A stretch of 64,000 nucleotides of DNA. Origin: JAEUIG01 sp046349775. GTDB taxonomy: Bacteria > Planctomycetota > Planctomycetia > Planctomycetales > Planctomycetaceae. The translations under genes and the position numbers were made by a program. The stretch spans positions 62,001 through 126,000 of the forward strand of contig JAXMBS010000004.1 in NCBI GenBank assembly GCA_046349775.1. Reading direction: 5' to 3'. The notes under the pieces were generated by a model. It was not told where the DNA came from and did not search any database. It saw only the letters and a list, made by a program, of their open reading frames with translations. How positions within the stretch are numbered: position 1 is the stretch's first letter; every line of letters starts with the position of its first letter. Positions 55,897 through 64,000 of this stretch are shown one piece after another.

Positions 55897-57075
55897 TTAC
55901 CGCTCGCTCGAAAAGATGATCTGGGCGCTGTCCGGCGTCCAAGTCGGCATGCGGTTGATGTTGCCGACGCGCCGGCCCTCCAGCAGCACCGGCGCGCACG
56001 GAACGTCCGGGGCCATCGAGTACAGGTTCGATTTCCACCAGCGCCGGGGAGCGGGGCCCGAACTCTGCATGCTGAAGATCAACTGGCGTCCGTCGCGCGA
56101 CCATGAAGGCGGGCCGAACATGTCGAGCTGCGGATCCTCGTTGGTGTAGAGGATTCGAATCGAGTCCGTCGCGCCGTCTGCGGCGATCGTGGCGAGATGC
56201 TTGGCGCCGTTCCGCTCGCCGACAAACGCCACCCGTTTGCCGTCGGGGGACCAGCAGCCGGCGTAGTCCACGAGCGTCCAGTCGGTGTTCTCGAACAGCG
56301 GATCGACCTCTGCCGTGTCCAAATCGACGAACACGAGCGAGGGTCGGCCGTCATTGCGCCAGCCATGGCAACACAGCAGCGTGCCGTCGGGTGACCAGCG
56401 CGGCCACCAGGCATTGGCGATCCGCCGCCTGTTGGATCCGTCGGCGTGCATGATCCACAGTCCTCCTTCAAAGCCGCCGGGATTGCCTGGATTCAGCATG
56501 AAGGCGATCTGTGAATCGTCCGGCGACCACGCCGGGGTGTTGCCATACCCGAGGTCGCGGATCGCCCCCGCATCCGGCCCCGTCAGCGTATTGACGAATA
56601 TCCGGCTTTCATGAAACGCATCCAGTCGCGGCAACCCGTTCATGGCCAGGAACCGCCCATCGCTGGACAGTGCGGCGTCGCTGGTGGCGATCATGTCGGG
56701 GGCCGCAATCAGAAACTGCGGATCGGTCCCGTCGCGGTTCATCCGGTACAGGCCGCGGAAGCCTTCCTCATGCCGTCGGCTGTGCGTCAGAGCTGGCTGG
56801 CGAACTTTTCCGGAATGGCGGAGTTCTTCGATCTGTGACGCCAGACGGTCGATCGCCCGCTCAATCTGCCGCAGTCGCTGTTCGACGGGCAGTTCGCGGC
56901 GCCAGACCGGGCGGCGGACGGGATTTCGGTCGACATCGTCTTCAACAGCCGCGGAGTTTGGATCGGCCGCCGACCGCGCGCGTGACGATTCGGTCCGGTC
57001 AAAGTCATCCACGGCGCCGACGCCGGCGGCGATCAGGCACACGGTGAACAGCGCCAGCAGAATGTCGCGACGCAT
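55897..57075 (-). CDS. exported TolB-like WD40/PD40 propeller protein
   Basis: ATG 57075 starts a signal peptide (RRDILLALFTVCLIAAGVGA). A charged coiled region (VEQRLRQIERAIDRLASQIE) is followed by PD40 repeats: DAALSSDGRFLAMNGLPR, TPAWSPDDSQIAFMLNPGN, WPRWSPDGTLLCCHGW, AGCWSPDGKRVAFVGERNG, PPSWSRDGRQLIFSMQSS and MPTWTPDSAQIIFSSER. It is a TolB-type beta-propeller, probably in the periplasm, with protein-binding roles likely. No tol-pal genes are near. The frame further upstream is not used because the signal peptide begins here. Confidence 0.82.
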   Translation of the reverse strand: MRRDILLALFTVCLIAAGVGAVDDFDRTESSRARSAADPNSAAVEDDVDRNPVRRPVWRRELPVEQRLRQIERAIDRLASQIEELRHSGKVRQPALTHSRRHEEGFRGLYRMNRDGTDPQFLIAAPDMIATSDAALSSDGRFLAMNGLPRLDAFHESRIFVNTLTGPDAGAIRDLGYGNTPAWSPDDSQIAFMLNPGNPGGFEGGLWIMHADGSNRRRIANAWWPRWSPDGTLLCCHGWRNDGRPSLVFVDLDTAEVDPLFENTDWTLVDYAGCWSPDGKRVAFVGERNGAKHLATIAADGATDSIRILYTNEDPQLDMFGPPSWSRDGRQLIFSMQSSGPAPRRWWKSNLYSMAPDVPCAPVLLEGRRVGNINRMPTWTPDSAQIIFSSER

Positions 57076-57272
57076 GGCGGTTTCTTTCTGGAGAGAGAGC
57101 CAGTCCGCGCACCGGAATTGAAGCGAATTGACCAGATGAACACAACTTGAGCCTATGGATTCGCTGCTGCCGTCGGCGAGTGCCAAATCGGTCTCCGTTT
57201 GCCCGCGCACCAGCCCGACCGCTATAGTCGCGCTCCGCCACACTGACGCATCCACTCGACAATGAACCCGCC

Positions 57273-58004
57273 ATGTCCGCCGCTCCCCTGAATCGCGACC
57301 AGCTTGCCGCCCTCCAGAAATACGACACGCCGACGGTCTGCAATGTCGTCGAATTGTTCGACGTTCGCCCGCGCAGCGCGGGCTACATGAACGACTCCAT
57401 CCGCGCGTGCTTTCCGCACCTGCCGCCGATGGTCGGGTACGCGCTCACAACGACGTTTCGCAGCTTCGCGCCCCCGAAATCCGGCAATGTCTACGCGGGG
57501 CTGAACGAGCAGATCGCGGGCTTCGCCGAACTCCCCGGTCCGGCCGTCGTCGTGTTCCAGGATCTCGATTCGCCGGTCGCCGCGGCCACGTTCGGCGAGG
57601 TGATGTGCTCGGTCTACAAGGCGTTCGGCGCCGCCGGCCTGATTACGTCCGGCGCGGGACGCGACCTCGACCAGGTGGAGGCCATCAAGTTCCCGGCGTT
57701 CACCAACGGGACGATCTGCGCCCACGGTTATTGCCACATGCTGCACATGAACATCCCGGTGACAATCGGCGGCATCCTGATCGAGCCGGGCGACCTGCTG
57801 CACGGCGACCGGAACGGCGTGACGACGATCCCGGCGGACGTCGCGTCGGAAGTGGCCGATGGCTGCAAGGAGTTGATGGCGGCCGAGCAAATCATCCTGG
57901 ACTACGTCCGCGGCCCCAGTCCGACGCCGAAGGGCTTCGCCGACGCCCGCAAGGCGTCGAGCGACGCAATCAATAAGCTGGGCCAGCGGCTGCGGCGCAA
58001 GTAA
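57273..58004 (+). CDS. RraA family protein (aldolase-like)
   Basis: An intact 243-residue protein starts at ATG 57273 (MSAAPLNRDQLAALQKYDTP). The RraA fold is shown by FGEVMCSVYKAFGAAGLITS, GAGRDLDQVEA, the G-G-I-L-I-x-P-G-D sequence (IGGILIEPGDLLHGDRNGVT) and IPADVASEV. The family includes RNase E inhibitors and 4-hydroxy-4-methyl-2-oxoglutarate aldolases; the conserved Arg-Asp and Asp favour the aldolase-like members. It is cytoplasmic. The kinase gene begins 11 bases after its stop, perhaps by chance of packing. Confidence 0.85.
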   Translation: MSAAPLNRDQLAALQKYDTPTVCNVVELFDVRPRSAGYMNDSIRACFPHLPPMVGYALTTTFRSFAPPKSGNVYAGLNEQIAGFAELPGPAVVVFQDLDSPVAAATFGEVMCSVYKAFGAAGLITSGAGRDLDQVEAIKFPAFTNGTICAHGYCHMLHMNIPVTIGGILIEPGDLLHGDRNGVTTIPADVASEVADGCKELMAAEQIILDYVRGPSPTPKGFADARKASSDAINKLGQRLRRK

Positions 58005-58015
58005 CCCCACCGACG

Positions 58016-59325
58016 ATGACCGGCACGCCTACGTTCTGGCGCATATTCGCCGGCGCTCTGGCCGTCGTCCTGGCAACGTCGACCGCGGCGGTGTCGGCTG
58101 GCGGCGATTTCTGGTTCCCGCTGCTGATCGGCGCGCCGGCCGCCGCGCTGCTGGCGTGGCGGCTGTCGGTGCGCACGGAAGCCCTGGCGACGTCGGGCGA
58201 CCCCGCGCGACGGGCGGGTCTTGACGGCGCGCTGCAGTTGCCGACTGCCATCGACCGCGCTCCATCCGTTTCCGCCGAGTCACCCCTGCTTGCGACCGTG
58301 CTGGAAACGATGATCGAAGGAGTGATGGTGGTCGACGCCCGCGAGCATCTGGTCTATGCGAATCCGGCAGCGCGGGCGCTCCTGGAAATTCCCGATCGGG
58401 CCGGCGCAGGGCGCCCCCTGCTCGAGGCCGTCCGTTCCCCCGGCATTGAATCCGCCATGCAGGCCGCACTCACGACCGGCCGCATGCAGCGCCTCGAACT
58501 GAACTGCCGCGCAAGGAGCGGGACCGTCGCGGTCACGATCGTCGCCGCTGGCTGGAAAAGCGCGGCGGCCGGCGTTGTCCTCGTCCTGCAGGACGTCACG
58601 GGAGCGCGCCGCCTCGAACGGGTGCGCGAGTTTGTCTCGAATGTCTCGCACGAACTCAAGACGCCGCTGACCCACATTCAGGCCTACGCCGACACGCTCG
58701 CGGACGGCGCCCTCGACGACCCGGAGCACAGCCGCAAGTTTCTGGAGCGGATCATTGAGCAGGCGGAACGATTGCAGGCGTTGATCGTCGACCTGCTCCA
58801 ACTCTTCGCGCGGATCGAGACCAGGAGGCCACGGTTGACATTGCCGCTGTCGTTAGCGGAAGTCTCCCAGCGCTGCGTTGAGGAGCATCAGGCGGCGGCC
58901 GCGAGCCGCAACGTGAGTCTCACCGTCGAGTGTCACGAGGAGCCGGTCGTTCTGGCGGATGCGGCCGGTTTGCAACAGATCCTCGACAATCTGGTCGACA
59001 ACGCCCTGAAGTACACACCGGCCGGCGGCAGCGTCGGCGTGGTGGTGTTCGCCGAGCCTGATTGGGGGGTGATCGAGGTCTCGGACACTGGGATCGGAAT
59101 CGCCCGCGATGACCAACTTCGTGTTTTCGAGCGATTCCTATCGTGTCGATCGTGCTCGACAAGGGCCGTCGGCGGCACAGGACTCGGCCGGCGGATCGTG
59201 AAGCACCTGTGCAGATGTATCAGGGCCGCATCGAACTAATCAGCGAGCTCGGCCATGGGAGCCGATTCACGGTCCGTCTGCCTTTGGAGGCGAGCAGTGC
59301 CTCGGTTGTGGCCGTTCGCAAGTAA
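58016..59325 (+). CDS. phoR: PhoR-like sensor histidine kinase, frameshifted at 3' end
   Basis: ATG 58016 starts a protein with two N-terminal membrane helices (IFAGALAVVLATSTAAVSAG, WFPLLIGAPAAALLAWRL), then a PAS-like domain (VLETMIEGVMVVDAREHLVY). The H-box is FVSNVSHELKTPLTHIQAYA (phospho-acceptor His), the N-box ILDNLVDNALKYTPAGG and the G1-box SDTGIGIARDD. The frame changes near 59140 and 59190. The G2 region GGTGLG and the end VQMYQGRIELISELG-like (QGRIELISELGHGSRFTVRL) then continue to 59325. It lies directly before the pst operon, so it is the likely phosphate sensor PhoR. No phoB gene is in the window. The shifts may be sequencing errors. Confidence 0.77.
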
Positions 59326-59358
59326 TCTGCTCACTTGCAGTTGCGCCGCTTGGTGTGT

Positions 59359-59401
59359 CTTAATTATCTCTTAACAATCGTGCGGTCTACTTCTTAACAA
59401 T
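59359..59401 (+). promoter_or_regulatory. Pho-box-like direct repeats upstream of pstS
   Basis: CTTAATTAT starts at 59359, CTTAACAAT at 59370 and CTTAACAAT again at 59393. The spacings of 11 and 23 bases match one and about two steps of an 11-base repeat, the layout of PhoB-type binding sites. The words resemble the cyanobacterial CTTAACCT Pho box. They lie about 100 bases upstream of the pstS start. Confidence 0.5.
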
Positions 59402-59498
59402 TCCGCGATACGATTCTTCCGCGAACACAGATTTCAACTCCGACGGCCACGATTTCGTCCAGTTTCGACCAAGGCCCCGACGGCGTTCAATATTCTCG

Positions 59499-60581
59499 AT
59501 GTCCGAAAACTCCCCAATGAATCGACGACTGAGCCTATCGCTGTGTCTTGTTGCGTGTCTCTCGCTGGCGGTCAGCGGTTGCTCCAACGGCACGTCGACA
59601 ACGACACCGCCATCCGGTAGTTCGGCCGCGTCGGGAGGAACGGCGACGGCTTCCGATTCAACATCGGCGGCTGCCATCGAAACGCCTGCGGTTGTCGGCG
59701 TCATGCCCGAAGGCGCCGTCTTCCCGACGGTCGCAACCATTGAGAAGGGGGAGTACAAACCCCTCTCGCGACCACTGTTCATCTACGTCAACAAGGCCTC
59801 ATTGCAGAAGCCTGCGGTCGTCGAGTACGTCCGCTACTACCTGTCCGATGAAGGCCAGGCTCTTGTCCCCGAAGTCGGCTACGTCAAGCTCAACGCACAG
59901 CAGATCGCCGAGACGCGGCAGCGTTTCGACCAGGCGCTGCAGAGTGCCGGTGTGACCGCGGCCGCCGGCCCGGTCGAGGGAGAGGTCCAGACCGACGGTT
60001 CCAGTACGGTGGCGCCGATTTCCTCCGCCGTGACAGAGGCGTTTGCGGGGATTAACCGCAAGGTTCGGGCACCTGTCGGCACTTCGGGCACAGGTGGCGG
60101 CTTTAAGGCCTTGTATGGCGGCAAGATCGACATCTGCGACGCGTCCCGTCCGATCAAACCGGCCGAAGTCGAAGCCTGCTCGGCTGCCAAGATTGAATAC
60201 GTGGAACTGATGATCGCCATCGACGGTCTCACTGTTGTGGTCAACAAGGCGAACGACTGGGTGGCCGGAATGACTGTCGCCCAGCTGAAGCGGCTGTGGG
60301 AGCCGGACAGCAAGGTGACGAAGTGGAGCGATCTCGATCCGAAGTGGCCCAATGAGCCGATCAAGCTATTTGGCGCGGGTACGGACTCCGGCACGTTCGA
60401 CTACTTCACGGAAGTCATCGTCGGCGAAGCGAAGAAGAGCCGGGCCGACTATCAGGCCAGCGAGAACGACAACATCCTCGTGACCGGCGTTGAAGGCGAG
60501 AAGTACGCCCTCGGCTATTTCGGTTTCGCCTACTACGTCGAGGCCCACAACCAACTCAAGGCTCTGGCGATCGCTCCGTAG
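59499..60581 (+). CDS. pstS: phosphate-binding lipoprotein PstS with circularly permuted domain order
   Basis: An intact 360-residue protein starts at ATG 59499 or 59517. It has a signal peptide with lipobox SLAVSGC (Cys28) and an Ser/Thr-rich linker to about residue 60. Residues about 66-150, PEGAVFPTVATIEKGEYKPL, SRPLFIYVNKASLQKPAVVE and ALVPEVGYVKL, match the C-terminal part of ordinary PstS. Residues about 160-360 match its N-terminal part: TDGSSTVAPISSAVTEAF, VGTSGTGGGFKALYGG, DASRPIKPAEVEACSAA, FGAGTDSGTFDYFTE and YALGYFGFAYYVEAHNQLKA, ending at LAIAP. The phosphate-binding DGSST, SGTGGG and TDSGT loops are all present. The two parts add up to one full domain, so the order is swapped, not truncated. 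It binds phosphate for PstCA. Confidence 0.88.
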   Translation: MSENSPMNRRLSLSLCLVACLSLAVSGCSNGTSTTTPPSGSSAASGGTATASDSTSAAAIETPAVVGVMPEGAVFPTVATIEKGEYKPLSRPLFIYVNKASLQKPAVVEYVRYYLSDEGQALVPEVGYVKLNAQQIAETRQRFDQALQSAGVTAAAGPVEGEVQTDGSSTVAPISSAVTEAFAGINRKVRAPVGTSGTGGGFKALYGGKIDICDASRPIKPAEVEACSAAKIEYVELMIAIDGLTVVVNKANDWVAGMTVAQLKRLWEPDSKVTKWSDLDPKWPNEPIKLFGAGTDSGTFDYFTEVIVGEAKKSRADYQASENDNILVTGVEGEKYALGYFGFAYYVEAHNQLKALAIAP

Positions 60582-60584
60582 TCC

Positions 60585-60653
60585 GTAGGGTGGGCTTTGC
60601 CCACCAGACATGGACTACTGGCGCGCATGATTGGTGGGCACAGCCCACCCTAC
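60585..60653. repeat. inverted pair of GTAGGGTGGGCTTTGCCCAC elements
   Basis: GTAGGGTGGGCTTTGCCCAC (60585-60605) pairs with GGTGGGCACAGCCCACCCTA (60633-60653) over about 21 bases. Each arm is also a hairpin. It lies in the pstS-pstC gap, so it may tune the higher expression of pstS, a common use of such elements. Confidence 0.8.
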
Positions 60654-60712
60654 TGTTCTGAGCGATCTGAGCGAATTGCGTCAGGCGGAGCCTGACCTAC
60701 ACGGCGCTGTCC

Positions 60713-61711
60713 ATGTCGTCCGCCACTCCAATCCGAAGCTCGTCGCCGGCCGGCCCGCTGGCGAAGCGCTTTACGTGGCAGCGCGCGATGGAACGCTGCA
60801 TCCGTGGCGGGCTCTTCGCGTGTGCATTTCTGTCAATCCTCACGACCGTCGGTATTGTGGTCGCCCTGCTGGCAGAGACCGTGCTGCCGATCTCGTCCGG
60901 CCCAGGCCATAGCGGACCGTTCTTTGCCGAGGTGTCGCCGCGCGAGTTCTTCACGGACCCCCGCTGGTCCCCCAACTTTTCCGGAGACCAGCAGCACTTT
61001 GGGATTCTGCCGCTGCTCTGCGGGACGTTCCTGGTGGCCGGGATCGCGGCCCTGGTCGGCTTGCCGATCGGCATTCTGAGCGCGGTGTACCTGAGCGAAT
61101 ACGCCTCGCCGCGCGTGCGGTCGATCATCAAACCGGTGCTGGAACTGCTGGCCGGTATTCCGTCCGTCGTCTACGGGTATTTCGCCCTGACGGTCATCAC
61201 TCCGTACGTCCTCCGTCCGATCTTCCAGAATGGGCTGGGGCTGTCGGTCGATATCTACAACGCGCTCAGCCCCGGGATTGTGGTCGGCGTGATGATCCTG
61301 CCGATGGTCTGTTCGCTGAGCGAAGACGCGCTGCGGGCGGTGCCCCGTTCGCTGCGAGAAGCAGGCTACGCGCTCGGCTCGACCAAGTTCGATGTCTCGG
61401 CCAAGGTGGTGTTGCCCGCGGCCGTGTCCGGCATTATTGCGTCGTTCCTGCTGGCGATCTCGCGGGCCATCGGCGAAACAATGGCTGTCGCCATGGCCGG
61501 GCCGAACCTGCCGCGCTTTACATTCAATCCGCTGACCGGCGGCCAGACGATGACCAGCTTCATTGCCAGCCTCAGCATGGGCGAAACACCGATCGGCACC
61601 GTCGAATACAAGAGCCTGTACGCCGTCGGGTTGTGCCTGTTCTGCATCACACTGATGATGAACATCGTTTCACAATGGGTGATGCGGCGCTATCGGGAGG
61701 CGTATCAATGA
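60713..61711 (+). CDS. pstC: phosphate ABC transporter permease PstC
   Basis: An intact 332-residue membrane protein starts at ATG 60713. Hydrophobic segments include FACAFLSILTTVGIVVALLA, LCGTFLVAGIAALVGLPIGI and VLELLAGIPSVVYGYFALTV. The ABC-interaction loop SREAGYALGSTKFDVSAKVV-type stretch (LREAGYALGSTKFDVSAKVV) and AISRAIGETMAVAMAG, with the conserved Gly-Glu, are typical of PstC. With PstA it forms the membrane channel for phosphate. pstA overlaps its stop by 4 bases. Confidence 0.95.
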   Translation: MSSATPIRSSSPAGPLAKRFTWQRAMERCIRGGLFACAFLSILTTVGIVVALLAETVLPISSGPGHSGPFFAEVSPREFFTDPRWSPNFSGDQQHFGILPLLCGTFLVAGIAALVGLPIGILSAVYLSEYASPRVRSIIKPVLELLAGIPSVVYGYFALTVITPYVLRPIFQNGLGLSVDIYNALSPGIVVGVMILPMVCSLSEDALRAVPRSLREAGYALGSTKFDVSAKVVLPAAVSGIIASFLLAISRAIGETMAVAMAGPNLPRFTFNPLTGGQTMTSFIASLSMGETPIGTVEYKSLYAVGLCLFCITLMMNIVSQWVMRRYREAYQ

Positions 61712-62727
61712 GCGCTCCTGCGATCGGCACGAATGTGCCGCAGACCGGCTGGCTGACCTCTGGCAAGCGCGAGGGGCGCACGTTCCACGTGCTCTGCTGG
61801 CTGTCGACCTGGTCCAGCGTGGCGATCCTGCTCGTCCTGCTCGCCGGCATTCTGTATCAGGCCGCCGGCTGGCTCGACTGGCAGTTTCTTACGAGTTTCG
61901 ATTCGCAGCGCTTTCCGCAGAAGGCCGGCATTCTGGCCGGCATCTGGGGGAGCTTCTGGACGATCCTGATCACGATTCTGGTCGCCGTACCGGTCGGGGT
62001 CGGCGCGGCGGTGTACCTCGAGGAGTTTGGCCGCACCGACCGGTTGTCGCGGATCATTCAGGTCAATCTGTCGAACCTCGCGGGCGTGCCGTCGATCGTG
62101 TACGGCATCCTCGGCCTGACGGCCTTCTCGCGGATGTTCGGCCTGTTCGGTGAGCAGGGACTCATCAAGGTCTCGAGCGTCAGCCTGCTGGGGCTGGAGA
62201 TTCCTTTGCCGCTCGGCAACACGGTGGTAGCCGGCGCGCTCACGCTCGCGCTGATGATCCTGCCGGTGATCATTGTCGCTTCTCAGGAAGCCATCCGCGC
62301 CGTGCCGCCGTCCATCCGTCATGCCGCGCTGGCCCTGGGCGCCACCCGCTGGCAGATGGTTCGGCACCAGGTGCTTCCGGCCGCGCTCCCCGGCATCATG
62401 ACCGGTGTGATCCTCGCGATCTCCCGCGCTATGGGGGAAGCCGCGCCGCTGATCCTCGTCGGTGCGACAACCTTCGTCCTGTACGCTCCCGGGGACATCA
62501 GTTCCGTCGCCGACATCCGCGAGCACCCCTCCGGCCTGCTGCGGGCGCCGTTTGATACCTTCACCGTCATGCCAATCCAGATTTTCAACTGGGCGCAGCA
62601 GGCCAAGGCCGAGTTCCGCGAACACGTCGCCGCCGCGGGGATCGTCGTCCTGCTCGTGATGTTGCTCCTGCTGAATGCCACGGCAATCATCGTCCGCAAC
62701 CGCTCCCAGCGCAAAATGAAGTATTGA
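61708..62727 (+). CDS. pstA: phosphate ABC transporter permease PstA
   Basis: ATG 61708 overlaps the pstC stop (ATGA). The 339-residue protein has an N-terminal helix (WSSVAILLVLLAGILYQAAG), the core GIWGSFWTILITILVAVPVG, NLAGVPSIVYGILGLTAFSR and the coupling loop AALALGATRWQMVRHQVLPA followed by LAISRAMGEAAPLILVG. A long inserted segment near the end (YAPGDISSVADIREHPSGLL) is seen in PstA. It forms the second half of the phosphate channel. Confidence 0.95.
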   Translation: MSAPAIGTNVPQTGWLTSGKREGRTFHVLCWLSTWSSVAILLVLLAGILYQAAGWLDWQFLTSFDSQRFPQKAGILAGIWGSFWTILITILVAVPVGVGAAVYLEEFGRTDRLSRIIQVNLSNLAGVPSIVYGILGLTAFSRMFGLFGEQGLIKVSSVSLLGLEIPLPLGNTVVAGALTLALMILPVIIVASQEAIRAVPPSIRHAALALGATRWQMVRHQVLPAALPGIMTGVILAISRAMGEAAPLILVGATTFVLYAPGDISSVADIREHPSGLLRAPFDTFTVMPIQIFNWAQQAKAEFREHVAAAGIVVLLVMLLLLNATAIIVRNRSQRKMKY

Positions 62728-62815
62728 CCTCGTAAATCCGTTACTCACCACGCACGCAACGACCAGGCACCCGCTCGTTGACTGCACTGCAGCGACTGCT
62801 CGCCCCGACTCACCC

Positions 62816-63670
62816 ATGGCCCATTCCTTCGTGAATGTCGCACCGAACCGACCGTCGGCTCCGCCCAAGGGACCGGGCGTCGCCGTGGCTGCGCCACACG
62901 GACCGCCGCCCGCACAGGTCGTCAAGTTCGAGGTCCGCGACCTGAACTTTTCCTACGGCGCAACACAGGCATTGTTCAACGTGAGCCTGTCGATCCCGCA
63001 GCAGTCGGTGACTGCGCTGATCGGCCCTTCCGGTTGCGGCAAGAGCACGTTCCTCCGCGTCCTCAACCGGATGAACGACATCATCGAAGGGACGCAGGTC
63101 CAGGGGACCGTCCTGCTGGAGGGGATCGACATCTACAGCAAGGACGTGGACGTCGTCGCGCTCCGCAAGCGGGTCGGCATGGTGTTTCAGAAGTCGACAC
63201 CGTTTCCGAAATCGATCTTCGACAATATCGCGTTCGGCCCGCGGATTGCCGGCCTGAAGGACAAACGGCAGCTCGCGGAGATTGTGGAGCGTTCGCTCAC
63301 CCGAGCGGCGCTGTGGGGCGAGGTCAAGGACCGGTTGCAGGACTCGGCACTGGCCCTCTCCGGCGGGCAGCAGCAGCGGCTGTGCATCGCCCGTGCCCTG
63401 GCCACCAACCCGGACGTCCTGCTGATGGACGAACCGGCGTCGGCGCTGGATCCCGCTTCGACGGCGCGCGTCGAGGACCTGATTTTCGAGCTCAAGCAGA
63501 ACTATACGATCGTCATCGTCACGCACAACATGCAGCAGGCCGCCCGCGTCAGCGACGCCACGGCATTCTTCTACAACGGCAAACTGATCGAATGCGGGGA
63601 CACCCGCGAACTGTTCACCAAGCCCCGCGAACAACAGACGGAAGACTACATCACCGGCCGCTTCGGCTGA
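62816..63670 (+). CDS. pstB: phosphate ABC transporter ATP-binding protein PstB
   Basis: An intact 284-residue protein starts at ATG 62816. An N-terminal Pro-rich extension of about 38 residues (NRPSAPPKGPGVAVAAPHGP) precedes the PstB domain. Walker A is GPSGCGKS with TFLRVLNRMNDIIEG, the signature is LSGGQQQR, Walker B is LLMDEPAS and the switch His is in IVTHNMQQA. The end is RELFTKPREQQTEDYITGRF, typical of PstB. It powers PstCA with ATP. It is separated from pstA by 88 bases with no clear signal. Confidence 0.95.
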   Translation: MAHSFVNVAPNRPSAPPKGPGVAVAAPHGPPPAQVVKFEVRDLNFSYGATQALFNVSLSIPQQSVTALIGPSGCGKSTFLRVLNRMNDIIEGTQVQGTVLLEGIDIYSKDVDVVALRKRVGMVFQKSTPFPKSIFDNIAFGPRIAGLKDKRQLAEIVERSLTRAALWGEVKDRLQDSALALSGGQQQRLCIARALATNPDVLLMDEPASALDPASTARVEDLIFELKQNYTIVIVTHNMQQAARVSDATAFFYNGKLIECGDTRELFTKPREQQTEDYITGRFG

Positions 63671-63739
63671 CGTTCTCCTGCGCAGCAGAAGCCGGCGTCT
63701 GACCTGAATGACCTTTCGCCGCAACCACCTGTTCTGGAT

Positions 63740-63832
63740 TGACAAAGATTGCAGATTGCAATTTGCAATCGTCGTATTCAACACCGAGTGCGTCGGACGG
63801 TTCACTGACCACCGACGACCGAGAACCGAAAC
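63740..63832. repeat. GATTGCAGATTGCAATTTGCAATC quasi-palindrome and CCACCGACGACCGA words
   Basis: GCAGATTGCAATTTGCAATC is a palindromic stretch in the pstB-phoU gap. The words CTGACCACCGACGACCGAGA further on resemble the CGACAACCGAAAACCGAC string at the start of the isomerase gene region (1533-1560). Confidence 0.5.
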
Positions 63833-63841
63833 CTCTCCGCC

Positions 63842-64000
63842 ATGTCCGTCCACCTTCAGGCCGACCTGAACGCCCTGCACAAAGACCTCCTGTCGATGAG
63901 CGCCAGTGTGGAAGAAATGATCCATCAGGCCGTCGCGCAGCTCTCCGAGCCCAGCGTCGAAGACGCCACGGCCCTGATGGAGCGCGACACCGACATTGAT
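63842..64000 (+). CDS. phoU: phosphate signalling protein PhoU (5' part)
   Basis: ATG 63842 opens 53 codons up to the right edge. MSVHLQADLNALHKDLLSMS and VEEMIHQAVAQLSEP match the first helix pair of PhoU, and MERDTDID is the start of its conserved metal-binding E-x-x-x-D motif region. PhoU represses the Pho regulon when phosphate is plentiful, acting between the Pst transporter and PhoR. It is the last gene of the visible pst cluster. Confidence 0.85.
   Translation, partial: MSVHLQADLNALHKDLLSMSASVEEMIHQAVAQLSEPSVEDATALMERDTDID

Noticed and set aside
61705..62925. Minus-strand open frame of 406 codons across pstA
   Set aside because: Arg/Asp/His-rich shadow of pstA, which has clear family motifs on the plus strand.

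Overview
The window looks like part of the chromosome of a planctomycete. It is GC-rich (roughly 60-65 percent by eye). It carries a DUF1559 pseudopilin with the H-X9-DG motif, two sulfatase-type genes and a formylglycine-generating enzyme, a DUF11-repeat secreted protein, leucine-rich-repeat proteins, L-sugar catabolic genes and several outer-membrane porins. I see no rRNA, tRNA, CRISPR array, prophage or insertion sequence.

Layout. 1-3.8 kb (minus): an L-fucose/L-arabinose isomerase (cut by the window edge), a small membrane protein and a broken ribulokinase. 4-6.9 kb: broken VOC protein, unclear small frames and a decayed Eco57I-type DNA methyltransferase. 7-9.5 kb: frameshifted dsbD. 9.8-14 kb (minus): EamA permease, class V aminotransferase, a zinc-ribbon protein and an intact nucleoside transporter. 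14.2-18 kb: TPR and LRR proteins, frameshifted. 18.5-20 kb: DEAD-box RNA helicase behind a hairpin-rich leader. 20.2-26.3 kb (minus): RND efflux pump with its adaptor, thiol peroxidase and a CAP-domain protein. 26.6-31.4 kb: D-glutamate cyclase-like protein, DUF11 protein and L-fuconate dehydratase. 31.4-37.8 kb: sulfatase-like/TPR fusion, lipoprotein plus DUF1559 pair, DUF1624 membrane protein and an EEP-family hydrolase. 37.8-44 kb: four outer-membrane protein genes. 44.1-50 kb (minus): Gly/Pro/Arg-rich protein, SnoaL-like protein, arylsulfatase and formylglycine-generating enzyme. 50.4-53.7 kb (minus): ABC exporter pair and a quinone oxidoreductase. 54-55.9 kb: YCII, BNR-repeat and MoaD/ThiS proteins. 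55.9-58 kb: TolB-like protein and RraA-like protein. 58-64 kb: PhoR-like kinase followed by pstS-pstC-pstA-pstB-phoU.

Three things stand out. First, the PstS encoded at 59499-60581 appears to be a natural circular permutant: the segment that normally ends the protein comes straight after the lipoprotein signal, and the normal N-terminal segment follows and ends the protein. Second, almost every gene boundary carries imperfect, word-like palindromic repeats of several families, often as inverted pairs, and some run into the 3' ends of genes. Third, a run of five hairpins precedes the DEAD-box helicase.

About a dozen genes carry frameshifts, several of them near G runs (one G run is 14 long at 7189-7202). 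I think most are sequencing or assembly errors rather than real pseudogenes, since neighbouring long genes are intact; only reads can settle that.
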